From JANQSP01 sp965226095 (GTDB taxonomy: Bacteria > Bdellovibrionota > Bdellovibrionia > Bdellovibrionales > UBA1609): a stretch of 64,000 nucleotides of DNA. Numbering within the stretch: the first letter of the stretch is position 1; each line of letters opens with the position of its first letter. This document shows positions 1 to 8,172 of this stretch, one piece after another. The position numbers were made by a program, and so were the translations under genes. The stretch covers positions 1,302,001-1,366,000 of the forward strand of contig OZ245336.1 in the NCBI GenBank assembly GCA_965226095.1, written 5' to 3'. The notes under the pieces were generated by a model. It made no database searches. It was not told where the DNA came from and was given only the letters and a program-made list of their open reading frames with translations.

Positions 1-523
1 TCTGTTCCCGCCTTGGAATGTAAGCTTCTGTTCTGTCCATATCCACCACGATCATTCCACGCTCCACTCGACGAACAACACCGGATACAATTTCCCCTTT
101 TCGTTTTTCAAACTCATTAAACACCACTTCATTCTCAGCACTCTGCAAACTTTGCGCCACGACCTGCCGAGCTGTGTGAGCATCTATACGCCCTAAATCT
201 TCTGGTTCCAAGGCGACCCCAATTTGATCTCCAATTTGAGCTTCCGGATCCATTTTTAAAGCCTCAGTGAGCTTGATCTCAATTTGTTCATCAATAAATT
301 TTTCATCTGTCACGACTTCTTTAAACTCATAAAGCTCCAACTTTCCAGTCTCTTCATTGAACTTAGCTTCAATGTCCCTATAAGTTCCAAATTTTTTCCT
401 GGCCGCAGACAATAAACCACTGACAATAGCATTCACAACTATTTGTCTTTCTATTCCCCTATCTTTACTAACTTGATCGATCAATCGCCCCATCTCTGAA
501 AACACACTTGATATAGTCACCAT
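1..523 (-). CDS. nusA: Transcription termination/antitermination factor NusA, N-terminal part (runs off the window)
   Basis: The minus-strand reading frame opens with ATG at 523 (MVTISSVFSEMGRLIDQVSK) and stays open to the window edge, giving about 174 residues of the NusA N-terminal domain. Recognisable parts are the RNA polymerase-binding N-domain (IVVNAIVSGLLSAARKKFG) and the start of the S1 domain (RKGEIVSGVVRRVERGMIVV). NusA binds RNA polymerase and modulates pausing, termination and antitermination. It follows rimP by 21 bases, the usual rimP-nusA order. An AGGAG-type ribosome binding site lies just upstream of the start. The rest of the gene (remaining S1, KH domains) is outside the window. 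Confidence 0.95.
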   Translation of the reverse strand, partial: MVTISSVFSEMGRLIDQVSKDRGIERQIVVNAIVSGLLSAARKKFGTYRDIEAKFNEETGKLELYEFKEVVTDEKFIDEQIEIKLTEALKMDPEAQIGDQIGVALEPEDLGRIDAHTARQVVAQSLQSAENEVVFNEFEKRKGEIVSGVVRRVERGMIVVDMDRTEAYIPRREQ

Positions 524-544
524 TTTATTCTCCTGTTTGTTTTG

Positions 545-994
545 TTAACTCTCAAAAACAATACGAGCTGATTTAATATTACTTAAAGATACTGTCCAAT
601 CTCTATCACCATCATTAACCACAATACCCTGTTCGGAACAACTATGCAGATTTCCCTTTAAACTGGTTTTTTGCCGTTCATCGTACAAAACCGATTGATA
701 AGTTTGTAATTTAATTTTCTTTCCAAGTGCTGATTGAAAGTGCCAGTTGTGTGTTAATTTTCTTTCCAAACCGGGGCTGGAAATTTCAACATCCATATCA
801 GGGATGTTCTCAGACAGGAATAAAAATTGGAGAGCTTTATTAATTTTTTCACAATCTTGCACATCCACCTGTCCCTGTTTTTTATCAATATAAATAATTA
901 AACGATCCCCTGTAAACTCCATATCATAAATGAGCACGTTATGCATTTTTCCAGCCTGTTCCGCCAGATGAGTAATCTTCTCTTTCTGCAACAT
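545..994 (-). CDS. rimP: Ribosome maturation factor RimP
   Basis: RimP assists late maturation of the 30S subunit. The protein, about 149 residues from the chosen start, has the family core: DMEFTGDRLIIYIDKKQG, then the conserved VEISSPGLERKL around residues 70-80, and a C-terminal SH3-like domain. The frame is open further upstream, but that extension runs through the leader hairpin at 1022-1048. The ATG at 994 (MLQKEKITHL) has an AGGA motif six bases upstream, so I chose it. It is followed directly by nusA on the same strand, matching the widely conserved operon. Confidence 0.9.
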   Translation of the reverse strand: MLQKEKITHLAEQAGKMHNVLIYDMEFTGDRLIIYIDKKQGQVDVQDCEKINKALQFLFLSENIPDMDVEISSPGLERKLTHNWHFQSALGKKIKLQTYQSVLYDERQKTSLKGNLHSCSEQGIVVNDGDRDWTVSLSNIKSARIVFES

Positions 995-1021
995 TAAAAT
1001 CCTAATAGCTCTATTTTTATG

Positions 1022-1048
1022 AAAAAAAAGAGGGAGCTTCGCTCCCTC
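1022..1048 (-). terminator. Intrinsic terminator-like hairpin in the rimP-nusA leader (possible attenuator)
   Basis: On the minus strand a 7-bp perfect stem (gagggag / ctccctc, loop cgaag) is followed by eight T residues, the classic form of a Rho-independent terminator. It lies about 30 bases upstream of the rimP start and downstream of the terminator that already serves the preceding gene (1153-1177). A weak promoter candidate (TTGCAA at 1081-1086, 17-base spacer, TAATTC at 1058-1063, minus strand) lies between the two. If that promoter is real, the hairpin sits in the rimP-nusA leader. The hairpin and T-run are seen directly; the regulatory role is inference. Confidence 0.65.
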
Positions 1049-1152
1049 AGTCATAATGAATTATCAAAGACATAGTGGAATTGCAACAAAAAAGAACTGC
1101 TTTGAATCTGTTTGACTACCTGTTTTTTGAACTACACTGGTTTAGAAAAGCG

Positions 1153-1177
1153 AAAAGCCGACAATAAGCCGGCTTTT
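1153..1177 (-). terminator. Probable terminator of the outer-membrane barrel gene
   Basis: An 8-bp inverted repeat (aaaagccg / cggctttt) lies 27 bases past the stop of the minus-strand gene ending at 1204. On the minus strand the stem ends in a T-rich stretch. It is A-rich on one side and T-rich on the other, so it could act in both directions. Confidence 0.55.
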
Positions 1178-1203
1178 CTGGAGAAGAGAGAATGGAGTTT
1201 AGG

Positions 1204-2421
1204 TTAGAAGTACAGTTTGGCATTTATGGAGGCAATAATCCATGTCATCTCTTCCATCTTAAAATGTTTATAAGGGTAATCCCCAAAGCGTTGGGCCTGT
1301 CTATTGTATTCTCTTCGATGAGCGGCATAAGGATCTGTTGTTGTGTTATTATGATAAATGTTATACACATTCATTAAAATACTTAAACCTATAGACAGTT
1401 TGTTATTCAACTTCATATCTGCACCTATATTCAAACCAACATCAACAGAGTGACTATTGAAACCCCGTGAAGGACAGTATGGAGTACGTAATATTTCACA
1501 GTCGTCGTAATCAAAACTATACTGATCTCTGTATATCCATTGGTTATAAGCAATCACTACACCTAAATAAGGCTTAAGGCGACTGGAAAAAGGGGTGTAC
1601 TTTACAGCCAACATACCACTCCATTGATCAACATCAGTGTAGTAACCTTCATCAGCATGATTTCGATAATTAGCGTCCCTTTTTCTTGGAACAATAGTGT
1701 GAGTAGTGAAAAGCAAAGAACTTTCTAAAATGATTCCACTTTGAAAGTGAGAACCCGCTGAGACACCGAAACTACCATAAGATTTCAGGTTTTCTACATA
1801 TTTTAAAATAGTACCAAATTGTCCACCATGAAACCCAAAATATAAGTTCTCTCTATGAGTATCCTGAACAACAGAAGGAGCTTGAACCTGAGCAGAAATA
1901 TCAACCGGGGTTATTGCAGTTCCATTGACCACAACTGTCTTAGCTGATTCTAAAGGAAACAACTTATTGAGACGCTCCTGCTCGTCCCTGAGTCGGGAGC
2001 TCTCTAATTTTTCAACAATTTTTTGTTCTGTCATCAACTCTGCTTCCTGTCTGGATTGTCTCAATTCAACAGTTGGAGCTTTAGTGATAGGCACACCTGT
2101 CACTCTCACGACTGGCTGAGTAGAAATATTGGGAGCCTGAGCAGATGATTGATCCACCTTATGATTGTTGTATATCACGACTTTTGGCTGTATCTCAGAG
2201 TATGATTTAACTCGGGTTTGATTTTGAGGGGCTGGTGTTTGAGAAGCTGGTGCCAATTCCTCTATAATAATATCTTCTTCCACATACTCTTCTGCTATTG
2301 AGTGTAGTGGAATACCAATTCCTAGAAACACTATCAGAAATAGGATATGGTATTGTAATTTATAGATTGGTGATAAAGATACTAATAAAGTATTCACCAT
2401 CCTGTTTTTTAGATTGATCAT
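1204..2421 (-). CDS. Outer-membrane beta-barrel protein with proline/valine-rich N-terminal linker
   Basis: A 405-residue exported protein of unknown specific role. A hydrophobic signal segment (residues about 22-40, LQYHILFLIVFLGIGIPLHS) precedes an acidic, proline- and glutamine-rich linker (residues about 45-190). A C-terminal domain of about 215 residues follows, with alternating aromatic/glycine strands (FGFHGGQFGTIL, YTPFSSRLKPYLGVVIAYN) typical of small OmpA-like barrels. The last residues, INAKLYF, end in phenylalanine, as BAM-dependent barrels do. The start at 2421 (MINLKNRM) is preceded by AGGAGGT; an upstream in-frame ATG lacks such a site. Cysteine and tyrosine are frequent in the barrel loops. 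The gene is followed by its own terminator. Confidence 0.8.
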   Translation of the reverse strand: MINLKNRMVNTLLVSLSPIYKLQYHILFLIVFLGIGIPLHSIAEEYVEEDIIIEELAPASQTPAPQNQTRVKSYSEIQPKVVIYNNHKVDQSSAQAPNISTQPVVRVTGVPITKAPTVELRQSRQEAELMTEQKIVEKLESSRLRDEQERLNKLFPLESAKTVVVNGTAITPVDISAQVQAPSVVQDTHRENLYFGFHGGQFGTILKYVENLKSYGSFGVSAGSHFQSGIILESSLLFTTHTIVPRKRDANYRNHADEGYYTDVDQWSGMLAVKYTPFSSRLKPYLGVVIAYNQWIYRDQYSFDYDDCEILRTPYCPSRGFNSHSVDVGLNIGADMKLNNKLSIGLSILMNVYNIYHNNTTTDPYAAHRREYNRQAQRFGDYPYKHFKMEEMTWIIASINAKLYF

Positions 2422-2709
2422 AATTGTTACCTCCTGTTTTGTACTTTCTGCCCTATTATATTGCAAAAACACCTCGATCCCAAAATTTGAGTGGAGTATA
2501 TTAAATAACCTATTGATATTATTAGATATTTTATATTCTGGGAAGAAGTTCCAAAATGAACATATTACATGAAATGTGTATATTTTTCATACACTATGTA
2601 AAAAAATTGTCTCTTTTAGAGATTTGCTAGCAAATTCCGTGCCAGACTTCTATTTGCCTCCAAAGTCTTTTTATAGGATTATGCACTTCCCTAAAATGGC
2701 TTACTTATG
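2422..2709. other. Intergenic region between barrel gene and tRNA-Leu
   Basis: About 290 AT-rich bases without a credible gene. The recognisable items are the palindrome at 2576-2594 (listed separately), which could serve the minus-strand barrel gene, and the AGGAGGT ribosome binding site of that gene next to 2421. Confidence 0.6.
2576..2594. promoter_or_regulatory. Palindrome GTGTAT-N7-ATACAC upstream of surface-protein genes
   Basis: Perfect 6-bp arms separated by seven bases, in the upstream region of the minus-strand barrel gene and about 285 bases before the cysteine-rich protein gene. Similar palindromes occur at 23379-23397 and 38215-38233, each upstream of other surface-protein genes. 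A regulator binding site is inferred, not shown. Confidence 0.35.
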
Positions 2710-2793
2710 GCCTCGGTGGCGGAACTGGTAGACGCGCACGACTCAAAATCGTGTGACCGCAAGGTCATGGGAGTTCAAGTCTCCCCCGAGGCA
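2710..2793 (+). tRNA. tRNA-Leu (anticodon CAA)
   Basis: An 84-base class II tRNA. The acceptor stem GCCTCGG pairs with CCGAGGC. The D-arm is GGCGGAACTGGTAGACGC, the anticodon arm CACGA-CTCAAAA-TCGTG gives anticodon CAA (reads UUG), a variable arm GACCGCAAGGTC is present, and the T-arm is GGGAGTTCAAGTCTCCC. The discriminator base is A at 2793 and CCA is not encoded. Confidence 0.95.
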
Positions 2794-2878
2794 CTGTCTT
2801 TATATATTTGCAAAAAGATACTTTTAAGTATATGATATAATTTAAGTTCTTTTTATTTCCATGGAAAGGTGATGAAAA

Positions 2879-4870
2879 ATGTTTCTTTTTACTACAATGT
2901 TCAGAAAATCTGTTTTTGTTTCTTTGTTTCTTGTGAGTAATTTAATAATACTTGGTGTAGCTACTGGTACTGAATGCCCTCAAGACAAACCTTATTGGCA
3001 CAGTGAAAAATGCAATAAGTGTAGCAGCACTAACATAGAGGTGGATGGAACCTGTTGTAGCAGCAGTACACCTTATCTTTATGATAGCAATGAAGATGAT
3101 GAAGATGGCACGAAAACCTGTAATCACTGTCCTGAAAATAACCCAATAAAAAGCAACAACCAATGTTGCCCAAAAGACAAGACTTATTGGCACAGTGGTA
3201 AATGTCATAAGTGTCCTGACTCAACGAAGGAGGTGGATGGAACCTGTTGTAGTATCAGTACACCTTATGTCTATGATAGCAATGAAGATGGCACGAAAAC
3301 CTGTAATCACTGCCCTGAAAATAACCCAATAAGAATAAGCAGCAACAACCAATGCTGCCCAAAAGACAAGCCTCATTATTATGGTGGAAAATGCAATAAG
3401 TGTTGGAGCTCAGATGTGGAGGTGGATGGAACCTGTTGTAACAACAGATATACTTATCATGCCATACACAAGCTGTATGTTTATGATAGCAATGGAAATG
3501 GCACGAAAACCTGTAATCAATGTCCTGAAAATAGCCCAATAAGCAGCAGCAACCAATGTTGCCCAAAAGACAAGCCTTATTATTATAGTGAAAAATGCAA
3601 TAAATGTAGCAGCACTCTCATAGAGGTGGATGGAACCTGTTGTAACAACAGTTCTCCTTATGTTTATGATGTCTCGGGCAGTGGCACGAAAACCTGTAAT
3701 AAATGTCCTAAAAATCAACATTTTATAGCCTATCAGGCGGCACTTCTACCAGGTAAAAAACCTAGCCCTATTTGTTGCCCTAAAGATACTTATTATCATC
3801 ATGGAAGTTGTAATAGTTGCACAAAAAAAGAAACAACACTGGCCGCGTGTCCATCGGGTAACACAACGCTTTGGTGCGGCCTTGGTAATAAAAGAGTTTG
3901 CGAAGAAACGTGTCAATCGGGTGCAGTAGCGAATGGAGTTTGTTGTTCCATTAGTAGCCCTTATGTTTATGATAGTAATGGAGATGGCAAGAAAACCTGT
4001 AATAAATGCCCTGAAAACAACCCAATAAGCCCAAAAAGAAGCAACTACCAATGCTGCCCAAAAGACAAGCCTTATTATTATAGTGGAAAATGCAATAAGT
4101 GTTGGAGCTCAGGTGTGGAGGTGGATGGAACCTGTTGTGACTACAATCATCCTTATCTTTATGATAGCAATGAAAATGGCAAGAAAACCTGTAATAAATG
4201 TCCTGAAAATAGCCCAATAAAAAGCAACAAACAATGTTGCCCAAAAGACAAGCCTCATTATTATGGTGGAAAATGCAATAAGTGTTGGAGCTTAGGTGTG
4301 GAGGTGGATGGAACCTGTTGTGGCAACACGACACCTTATTTTTATGATAGCAATGAAGATGATGAAGATGACAAGAAAACCTGTAATCAATGTCCTGAAA
4401 ATAACCTGAAAACAAGCCCCTACAACAAATGCTGTCCCAAAGATAAGCCCAATTATCATGCAAGCTTAGATCAGTGTTATAGATGTCCTGCTCACCGACC
4501 TTATGCTCTCGGCAGTGGAGATAACACAACCTGTAACACAACCTGTACAGAAGAGTTTGTAGCTAATAACACCAGTTTTGAATGTTGTCCAACAAGTACA
4601 CCTTACTGGTTTAAGGAAGAATGTAGAACTGCTTGTCCTGAGGATACACCTCATTGGTACAACGATACCTGCAATCAATGTCCCGAGGACACACCTCACC
4701 AGTATAATGATACTTGCAATCAGTGTTTGGAAAATGAAGAATTTGATACCGAGACAAAAAAATGTACTCCCATTACAACTGATGATACTGAGGAGGAAGA
4801 AGACGACGAGAAAGAAGAAGAAAAAGATGATGAGGACGAAGGTGGTGAAGGAACAGGAAGTGTTCAATAA
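2879..4870 (+). CDS. Secreted cysteine-rich tandem-repeat protein
   Basis: A 663-residue exported protein that I cannot assign to a named family. A signal peptide covers about residues 1-30 (two possible ATGs, 2879 and 2897; the first has AGGTG seven bases upstream). The body is about eight modules of roughly 55-70 residues built on CCPKDKPYYYSGKCNKC, then VEVDGTCC, PYVYDSNGDGKKTCN and CPENNPI. Each module has about eight cysteines. The DSNGDG-type loop resembles calcium-binding DxNxDG turns of EF-hand or thrombospondin type 3 repeats. Module 5 is diverged and the last two are shortened. The tail, about 30 residues, is almost entirely Asp/Glu. This suggests a disulfide-rich, calcium-stabilised surface or secreted stalk. 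The cysteine density requires oxidative folding outside the cytoplasm. Open frames on the opposite strand are shadows of the repeat. Confidence 0.85.
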   Translation: MFLFTTMFRKSVFVSLFLVSNLIILGVATGTECPQDKPYWHSEKCNKCSSTNIEVDGTCCSSSTPYLYDSNEDDEDGTKTCNHCPENNPIKSNNQCCPKDKTYWHSGKCHKCPDSTKEVDGTCCSISTPYVYDSNEDGTKTCNHCPENNPIRISSNNQCCPKDKPHYYGGKCNKCWSSDVEVDGTCCNNRYTYHAIHKLYVYDSNGNGTKTCNQCPENSPISSSNQCCPKDKPYYYSEKCNKCSSTLIEVDGTCCNNSSPYVYDVSGSGTKTCNKCPKNQHFIAYQAALLPGKKPSPICCPKDTYYHHGSCNSCTKKETTLAACPSGNTTLWCGLGNKRVCEETCQSGAVANGVCCSISSPYVYDSNGDGKKTCNKCPENNPISPKRSNYQCCPKDKPYYYSGKCNKCWSSGVEVDGTCCDYNHPYLYDSNENGKKTCNKCPENSPIKSNKQCCPKDKPHYYGGKCNKCWSLGVEVDGTCCGNTTPYFYDSNEDDEDDKKTCNQCPENNLKTSPYNKCCPKDKPNYHASLDQCYRCPAHRPYALGSGDNTTCNTTCTEEFVANNTSFECCPTSTPYWFKEECRTACPEDTPHWYNDTCNQCPEDTPHQYNDTCNQCLENEEFDTETKKCTPITTDDTEEEEDDEKEEEKDDEDEGGEGTGSVQ

Positions 4871-4897
4871 AGTCTTTTTTAAATCAGATAAAACTTC

Positions 4898-5410
4898 TTA
4901 TATTCTGCGAATAGCCTGTATGAACTGATAAAAACCACCAAATAGTGAATATCTGCAGTTTTCATAATGATAAGTTGGTTTTTTTGAAAAAGAATCATCA
5001 ATATCTGTAATTGTTTTCCATTCAACTTCGGGAATGTCATTACTTTCCCACTCTTCATATCCATACTGTTTTCTATAGCGACGAACCCTATATTTTTCTA
5101 TAATTCTATGCCCCCTACAACTGGAACTGATATCTTTTCTCATTTCCTCCCTATTATCGCAATGGACAGTATTATAAGAAGATACCAGTAAAAAACCTCT
5201 ACTATCAACAAAAAGCTTTTTTACATAACTTTCATTCAAATGAAAAGAAGGACTCCCTCCTATCTCAACATAAGGATGTCCCAATAAAGAACCAAAATCG
5301 AAAAACAGACCCTGATTGGAATCTCCTTTTGTACATAACATAGAGCCACAACCAGCTAAAGGAAGAAAAAATAAAATCACATACAAGAGATAAGTACGAC
5401 CAAGCTTCAT
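4898..5410 (-). CDS. Predicted lipoprotein, unknown function
   Basis: A 170-residue protein whose N-terminus MKLGRTYLLYVILFFLPLAG ends in a lipobox (LAGC) with the lipidated cysteine at residue 21. It should therefore be anchored in a membrane on the periplasmic side. No domain is recognised. The mature part is rich in charged and aromatic residues and contains several cysteines (SMLC, HC, SSC, ENC). It converges on the cysteine-rich protein gene with only 27 bases between the stops. Confidence 0.7.
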   Translation of the reverse strand: MKLGRTYLLYVILFFLPLAGCGSMLCTKGDSNQGLFFDFGSLLGHPYVEIGGSPSFHLNESYVKKLFVDSRGFLLVSSYNTVHCDNREEMRKDISSSCRGHRIIEKYRVRRYRKQYGYEEWESNDIPEVEWKTITDIDDSFSKKPTYHYENCRYSLFGGFYQFIQAIRRI

Positions 5411-5588
5411 ATATAAAAATTATAAACTAAAATGATAAATATGTGAAATAAATACATTCTTCTATTTATTTTTCAAAAAATACCGCTCTATTAAAGAGTT
5501 CACTTTAAGTTACTATTGCCTATCTCTTTATTTTTATATATGAAAGGCTTTTATATTTTTTTACTTGAAACTTACATAAGAAAATCAC

Positions 5589-6407
5589 ATGCACATTTTG
5601 AAAATTATATTGCCCCTCATTTTATTTATCTCTTCTGCTGTGGCCGAGGATTTTGAAAATTTTGATATGTTTTTTCACCCTAATATGGGACTAACTCATT
5701 TGAGTCATTTTTTACAGAATGGTTCAGATCCAAGCTCAACAGATAAAAAAGGAAATACACTTCTTCAATCAGCTATTTTAAATAATAATATAAAAGCTGT
5801 AGCTTTGCTCCTTCAACACAAAGCAGAGGTTAATATTGAGTATCAGGAATCCATAGTGAACGGGAGAGCTTCTTCCAAAAAGATAGCCCCTTTGATTAAA
5901 ATAACTGATAAAACACTCCGTATTTCTTTGCAAATTGTAGAATTGCTTCTTCAAAATGGTCTGAATACTTCTGTGACAAACCACAAAGGCAATACAGCAT
6001 TAATGAACGCTATACAGCTATTACACCAATGGCCGGATAAAGCTTATAGAAATGATTTTATTAAACTTCTGGTTAGATACAAAGTGGATCTCAATGCTCA
6101 AAATCAAAACGGAGACACGGCTTTACATATTGCCAGTACAATGGGGGATCAGGAAACAATTCGTGTTCTTATCAAAGCCAAAGCAAGATTGGATCTAACA
6201 AATAAACAAGACATGACACCAATTCAAGTAGCCAAAGCTATGTCCGGTAACATCCCTCCTGTCAATGCTAATTTAAAATGGTACTGGTATTTTTCTTTTT
6301 CTGCCAATCAATATAAAATTATTCGACTTCTTCAAAACGCAGAAAGGCAAAATGGATCCACTTTACAAAGTTATTCGAATCGCTCTTGCATGAAATCTTT
6401 CAGATAA
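5589..6407 (+). CDS. Exported ankyrin-repeat protein
   Basis: A 272-residue protein with a signal peptide (MHILKIILPLILFISSAVAE) followed by four to five ankyrin-type repeats between about residues 50 and 230. Clear units are KKGNTLLQSAILNNNIKAVA, NHKGNTALMNAIQLL and NQNGDTALHIASTMGDQETI. Ankyrin repeats mediate protein-protein contacts. With the signal peptide it is placed in the periplasm or outside, so either an envelope partner or an effector-like protein is possible. Only a weak ribosome binding site is visible before the ATG. It stands alone on the plus strand. Confidence 0.75.
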   Translation: MHILKIILPLILFISSAVAEDFENFDMFFHPNMGLTHLSHFLQNGSDPSSTDKKGNTLLQSAILNNNIKAVALLLQHKAEVNIEYQESIVNGRASSKKIAPLIKITDKTLRISLQIVELLLQNGLNTSVTNHKGNTALMNAIQLLHQWPDKAYRNDFIKLLVRYKVDLNAQNQNGDTALHIASTMGDQETIRVLIKAKARLDLTNKQDMTPIQVAKAMSGNIPPVNANLKWYWYFSFSANQYKIIRLLQNAERQNGSTLQSYSNRSCMKSFR

Positions 6408-6746
6408 TATCTGATTGCATTTTGATTATTATTCTATATCTGTTGACATAAAATTCAGTACTTAAACTGAATACACTATCTCAATTTCAAACGAGATCAA
6501 AAAAAACTGTGTAACTATTACATATAATAACTTTTAAGTTTTTATAAAAACCAGTTCGGAAATGTTATGATTGGATTTATTGGCATAAAAAATAATATCT
6601 TTAATAATTATTAGAATATTGTTTTGGAGCAAAGCAATAATTTTTTTACTTAAAAAAACCAGTCGTGCTTATTTTTTATGATTATTCCTTATTTATATTT
6701 AAATGTTGCAACCAGATTGAAATTCTTTTAGAATTAAGGGCGTTAA
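6408..6746. other. AT-rich intergenic region
   Basis: About 340 bases between the ankyrin protein and the next lipoprotein gene. It consists of A- and T-runs and short repeats. No gene, convincing promoter or structured RNA was recognised. Confidence 0.5.
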
Positions 6747-7283
6747 ATGAAAAAAATAAAATTTATTCTATATTTTTTACCTGTTTTCTTTTTTATAACA
6801 AACTGTGGTGGTTCTGCTGTACAGCCTTTGACAAAAGAGAATAATAAAAAACTTTTGGAAAACCCTCCTCAAAACCAAGAACAATTAAAAACAGGAACTT
6901 TTTATGGTTGTGTTCATGTTCCTGCTACAGGTTTTATTCAAAGAATAATGGTGGGTTTTAAAAGAACAGGAGAATCTTGTTCAGTGACAGTTAGTGAGGG
7001 TAACACTGTAAAAATCAATTTTTTAGGAGATGTTGCTATTCCTGTGGTCAGCACGAGTACCGATCAATATCGCACAGATACTTTTATTGGAGAACTGGAA
7101 AACAACCAGGTAATCATTGTTCAACACTATCAGGGAGAGATAGGATCAGTGACCCACACTATTTACGATCAAAATGGTGATGTGGTATATGGCAAATCTG
7201 GGAAAGGTAAATATATTAAAGAATGTATTTTTGTAATGACCACTTCTGAAAAATTAGCTGGCAAGAAGAATTGCGGAAAGTAA
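6747..7283 (+). CDS. Predicted lipoprotein, unknown function
   Basis: A 178-residue protein. The signal sequence MKKIKFILYFLPVFFFITNC ends in a lipobox with cysteine at 20, followed by GGSAVQPL. The mature domain looks like a small beta-rich fold (TGTFYGCVHVPATGFIQRIM, VTHTIYDQNGDVVYGKSGKG) with two further cysteine pairs. No family is recognised. It is the last gene before the accessory island that begins around 7300. Confidence 0.7.
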   Translation: MKKIKFILYFLPVFFFITNCGGSAVQPLTKENNKKLLENPPQNQEQLKTGTFYGCVHVPATGFIQRIMVGFKRTGESCSVTVSEGNTVKINFLGDVAIPVVSTSTDQYRTDTFIGELENNQVIIVQHYQGEIGSVTHTIYDQNGDVVYGKSGKGKYIKECIFVMTTSEKLAGKKNCGK

Positions 7284-7300
7284 TTTTCTATTCCAATCGA

Positions 7301-7369
7301 TTTACTTTTAGTTGTTTTGATATGTCTCTCAGAATTTTCAAGAGAAATCACGCAAAAAAAATTAAATCT
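7301..7369. repeat. Left copy of a roughly 70-bp imperfect repeat (candidate attachment site)
   Basis: It shares a 15-base identical core (ttttagttgttttga, 7306-7320), an inverted-repeat segment around ctcagaattt and a following cacgcaaaaaa stretch with 13968-14039, which lies just past the integrase stop. The two copies bound the segment carrying the mobile mystery, AbiE, pilin and integrase genes. An attL/attR role is inferred. Confidence 0.4.
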
Positions 7370-7403
7370 AAAAAATACAAATAATATCAATAAGTTACGA
7401 AAG

Positions 7404-7423
7404 TACATGGCATTCCCTACGGG
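7404..7423. repeat. Fragment of the tRNA-Glu 3' end
   Basis: The 20 bases tacatggcattccctacggg match the sequence around the CCA end and T-arm of the tRNA-Glu-derived repeats (for example 15890-15909), and 19 of them match the intact tRNA-Glu at 15984. Here the match stops abruptly after ggg. This is what one copy of a tRNA-targeted attachment site would look like. Confidence 0.45.
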
Positions 7424-7456
7424 CCGGCTGAGGGCAACAGCCTAAAACAAAGAAAA

Positions 7457-7488
7457 ACTGAAAAAATACTCCTGAGGACTTTTTCAGT
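7457..7488 (-). terminator. Probable terminator after mobile mystery protein B
   Basis: Perfect 9-bp arms ACTGAAAAA / TTTTTCAGT enclose a 14-base loop. On the minus strand they are followed by TTTTCTTTG, about 80 bases past the stop at 7570. Confidence 0.5.
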
Positions 7489-7569
7489 CCCTTAGTTTCC
7501 CGCTCATACCTGATCAATCACAGCGAAAATCACAGCGTGAAATGATGATTTATGAAAAGAAGTTTTTGC

Positions 7570-8172
7570 TCAACTTTTAACAAACTTAATCAGATCAATA
7601 AAGTTATTTCCATCCGCTTTCCTAAGCGCGGATATATAAGCTTTGCGGATTTTACCTTCAACGTCAATGGAAGATGAGTGCATCTTCTGTCCCCAAGTAA
7701 ATGGTTTTTGATTATTTGATTTTAGCAGTATATCTGTCATCAATCGGGCGTGCCTACCATTACCATTTGGAAAAACGTGAATAAAAACTAACTTATGATG
7801 GAATCGAGTCGCTAACTCGTCCCACTTATAAGTTTTATTTTCAATCCAATGTCGTGTATTACTAAAAAGATTATTTAATTGTGTTGGTATTTGTTGCCAA
7901 TAGGAACCAATGTTTTTATCTGTTATTCGTGGACTGCCTGCCCATTTCCATACTTGATCAAACATCTGTCTATGCAATTCGTAATTGAATGTTATATTCA
8001 ATACATCAGGTTTTTTCTGTCGATCAGCCCAATTTATCCCTTCTATAATATTTTGTTGTTCTAATATATTTAACTCTTTTTGAGTCGTAATATAATCAGG
8101 AATTAGGTCTTCAATTTCATTTGGATCAAGTGGAGTTGCACTGGAGGGATATGTCAGTTTGAACTTACTCAT
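7570..8172 (-). CDS. Mobile mystery protein B (Fic/DOC-fold protein)
   Basis: A 200-residue Fic-domain protein. Fic enzymes transfer AMP or other nucleotide moieties to target proteins through a histidine-containing loop. The active loop is HVFPNGNGRHARLMTDILL (about residues 130-150), with the HxFx-GNGR core intact. The acidic residue of canonical Fic loops is replaced by Asn, as I recall for the mobile mystery protein B family. It overlaps the upstream HTH gene by four bases (ATGA), so the two are translationally coupled. The pair recurs on mobile elements and probably acts as an HTH/Fic toxin-antitoxin-like or phage-defence module, though its activity is not established here. Confidence 0.85.
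   Translation of the reverse strand: MSKFKLTYPSSATPLDPNEIEDLIPDYITTQKELNILEQQNIIEGINWADRQKKPDVLNITFNYELHRQMFDQVWKWAGSPRITDKNIGSYWQQIPTQLNNLFSNTRHWIENKTYKWDELATRFHHKLVFIHVFPNGNGRHARLMTDILLKSNNQKPFTWGQKMHSSSIDVEGKIRKAYISALRKADGNNFIDLIKFVKS

Noticed and set aside
2942..4867. Long minus-strand frames opposite the cysteine-rich protein
   Set aside because: They mirror the tandem repeat, have no ribosome binding sites and break where repeats diverge.
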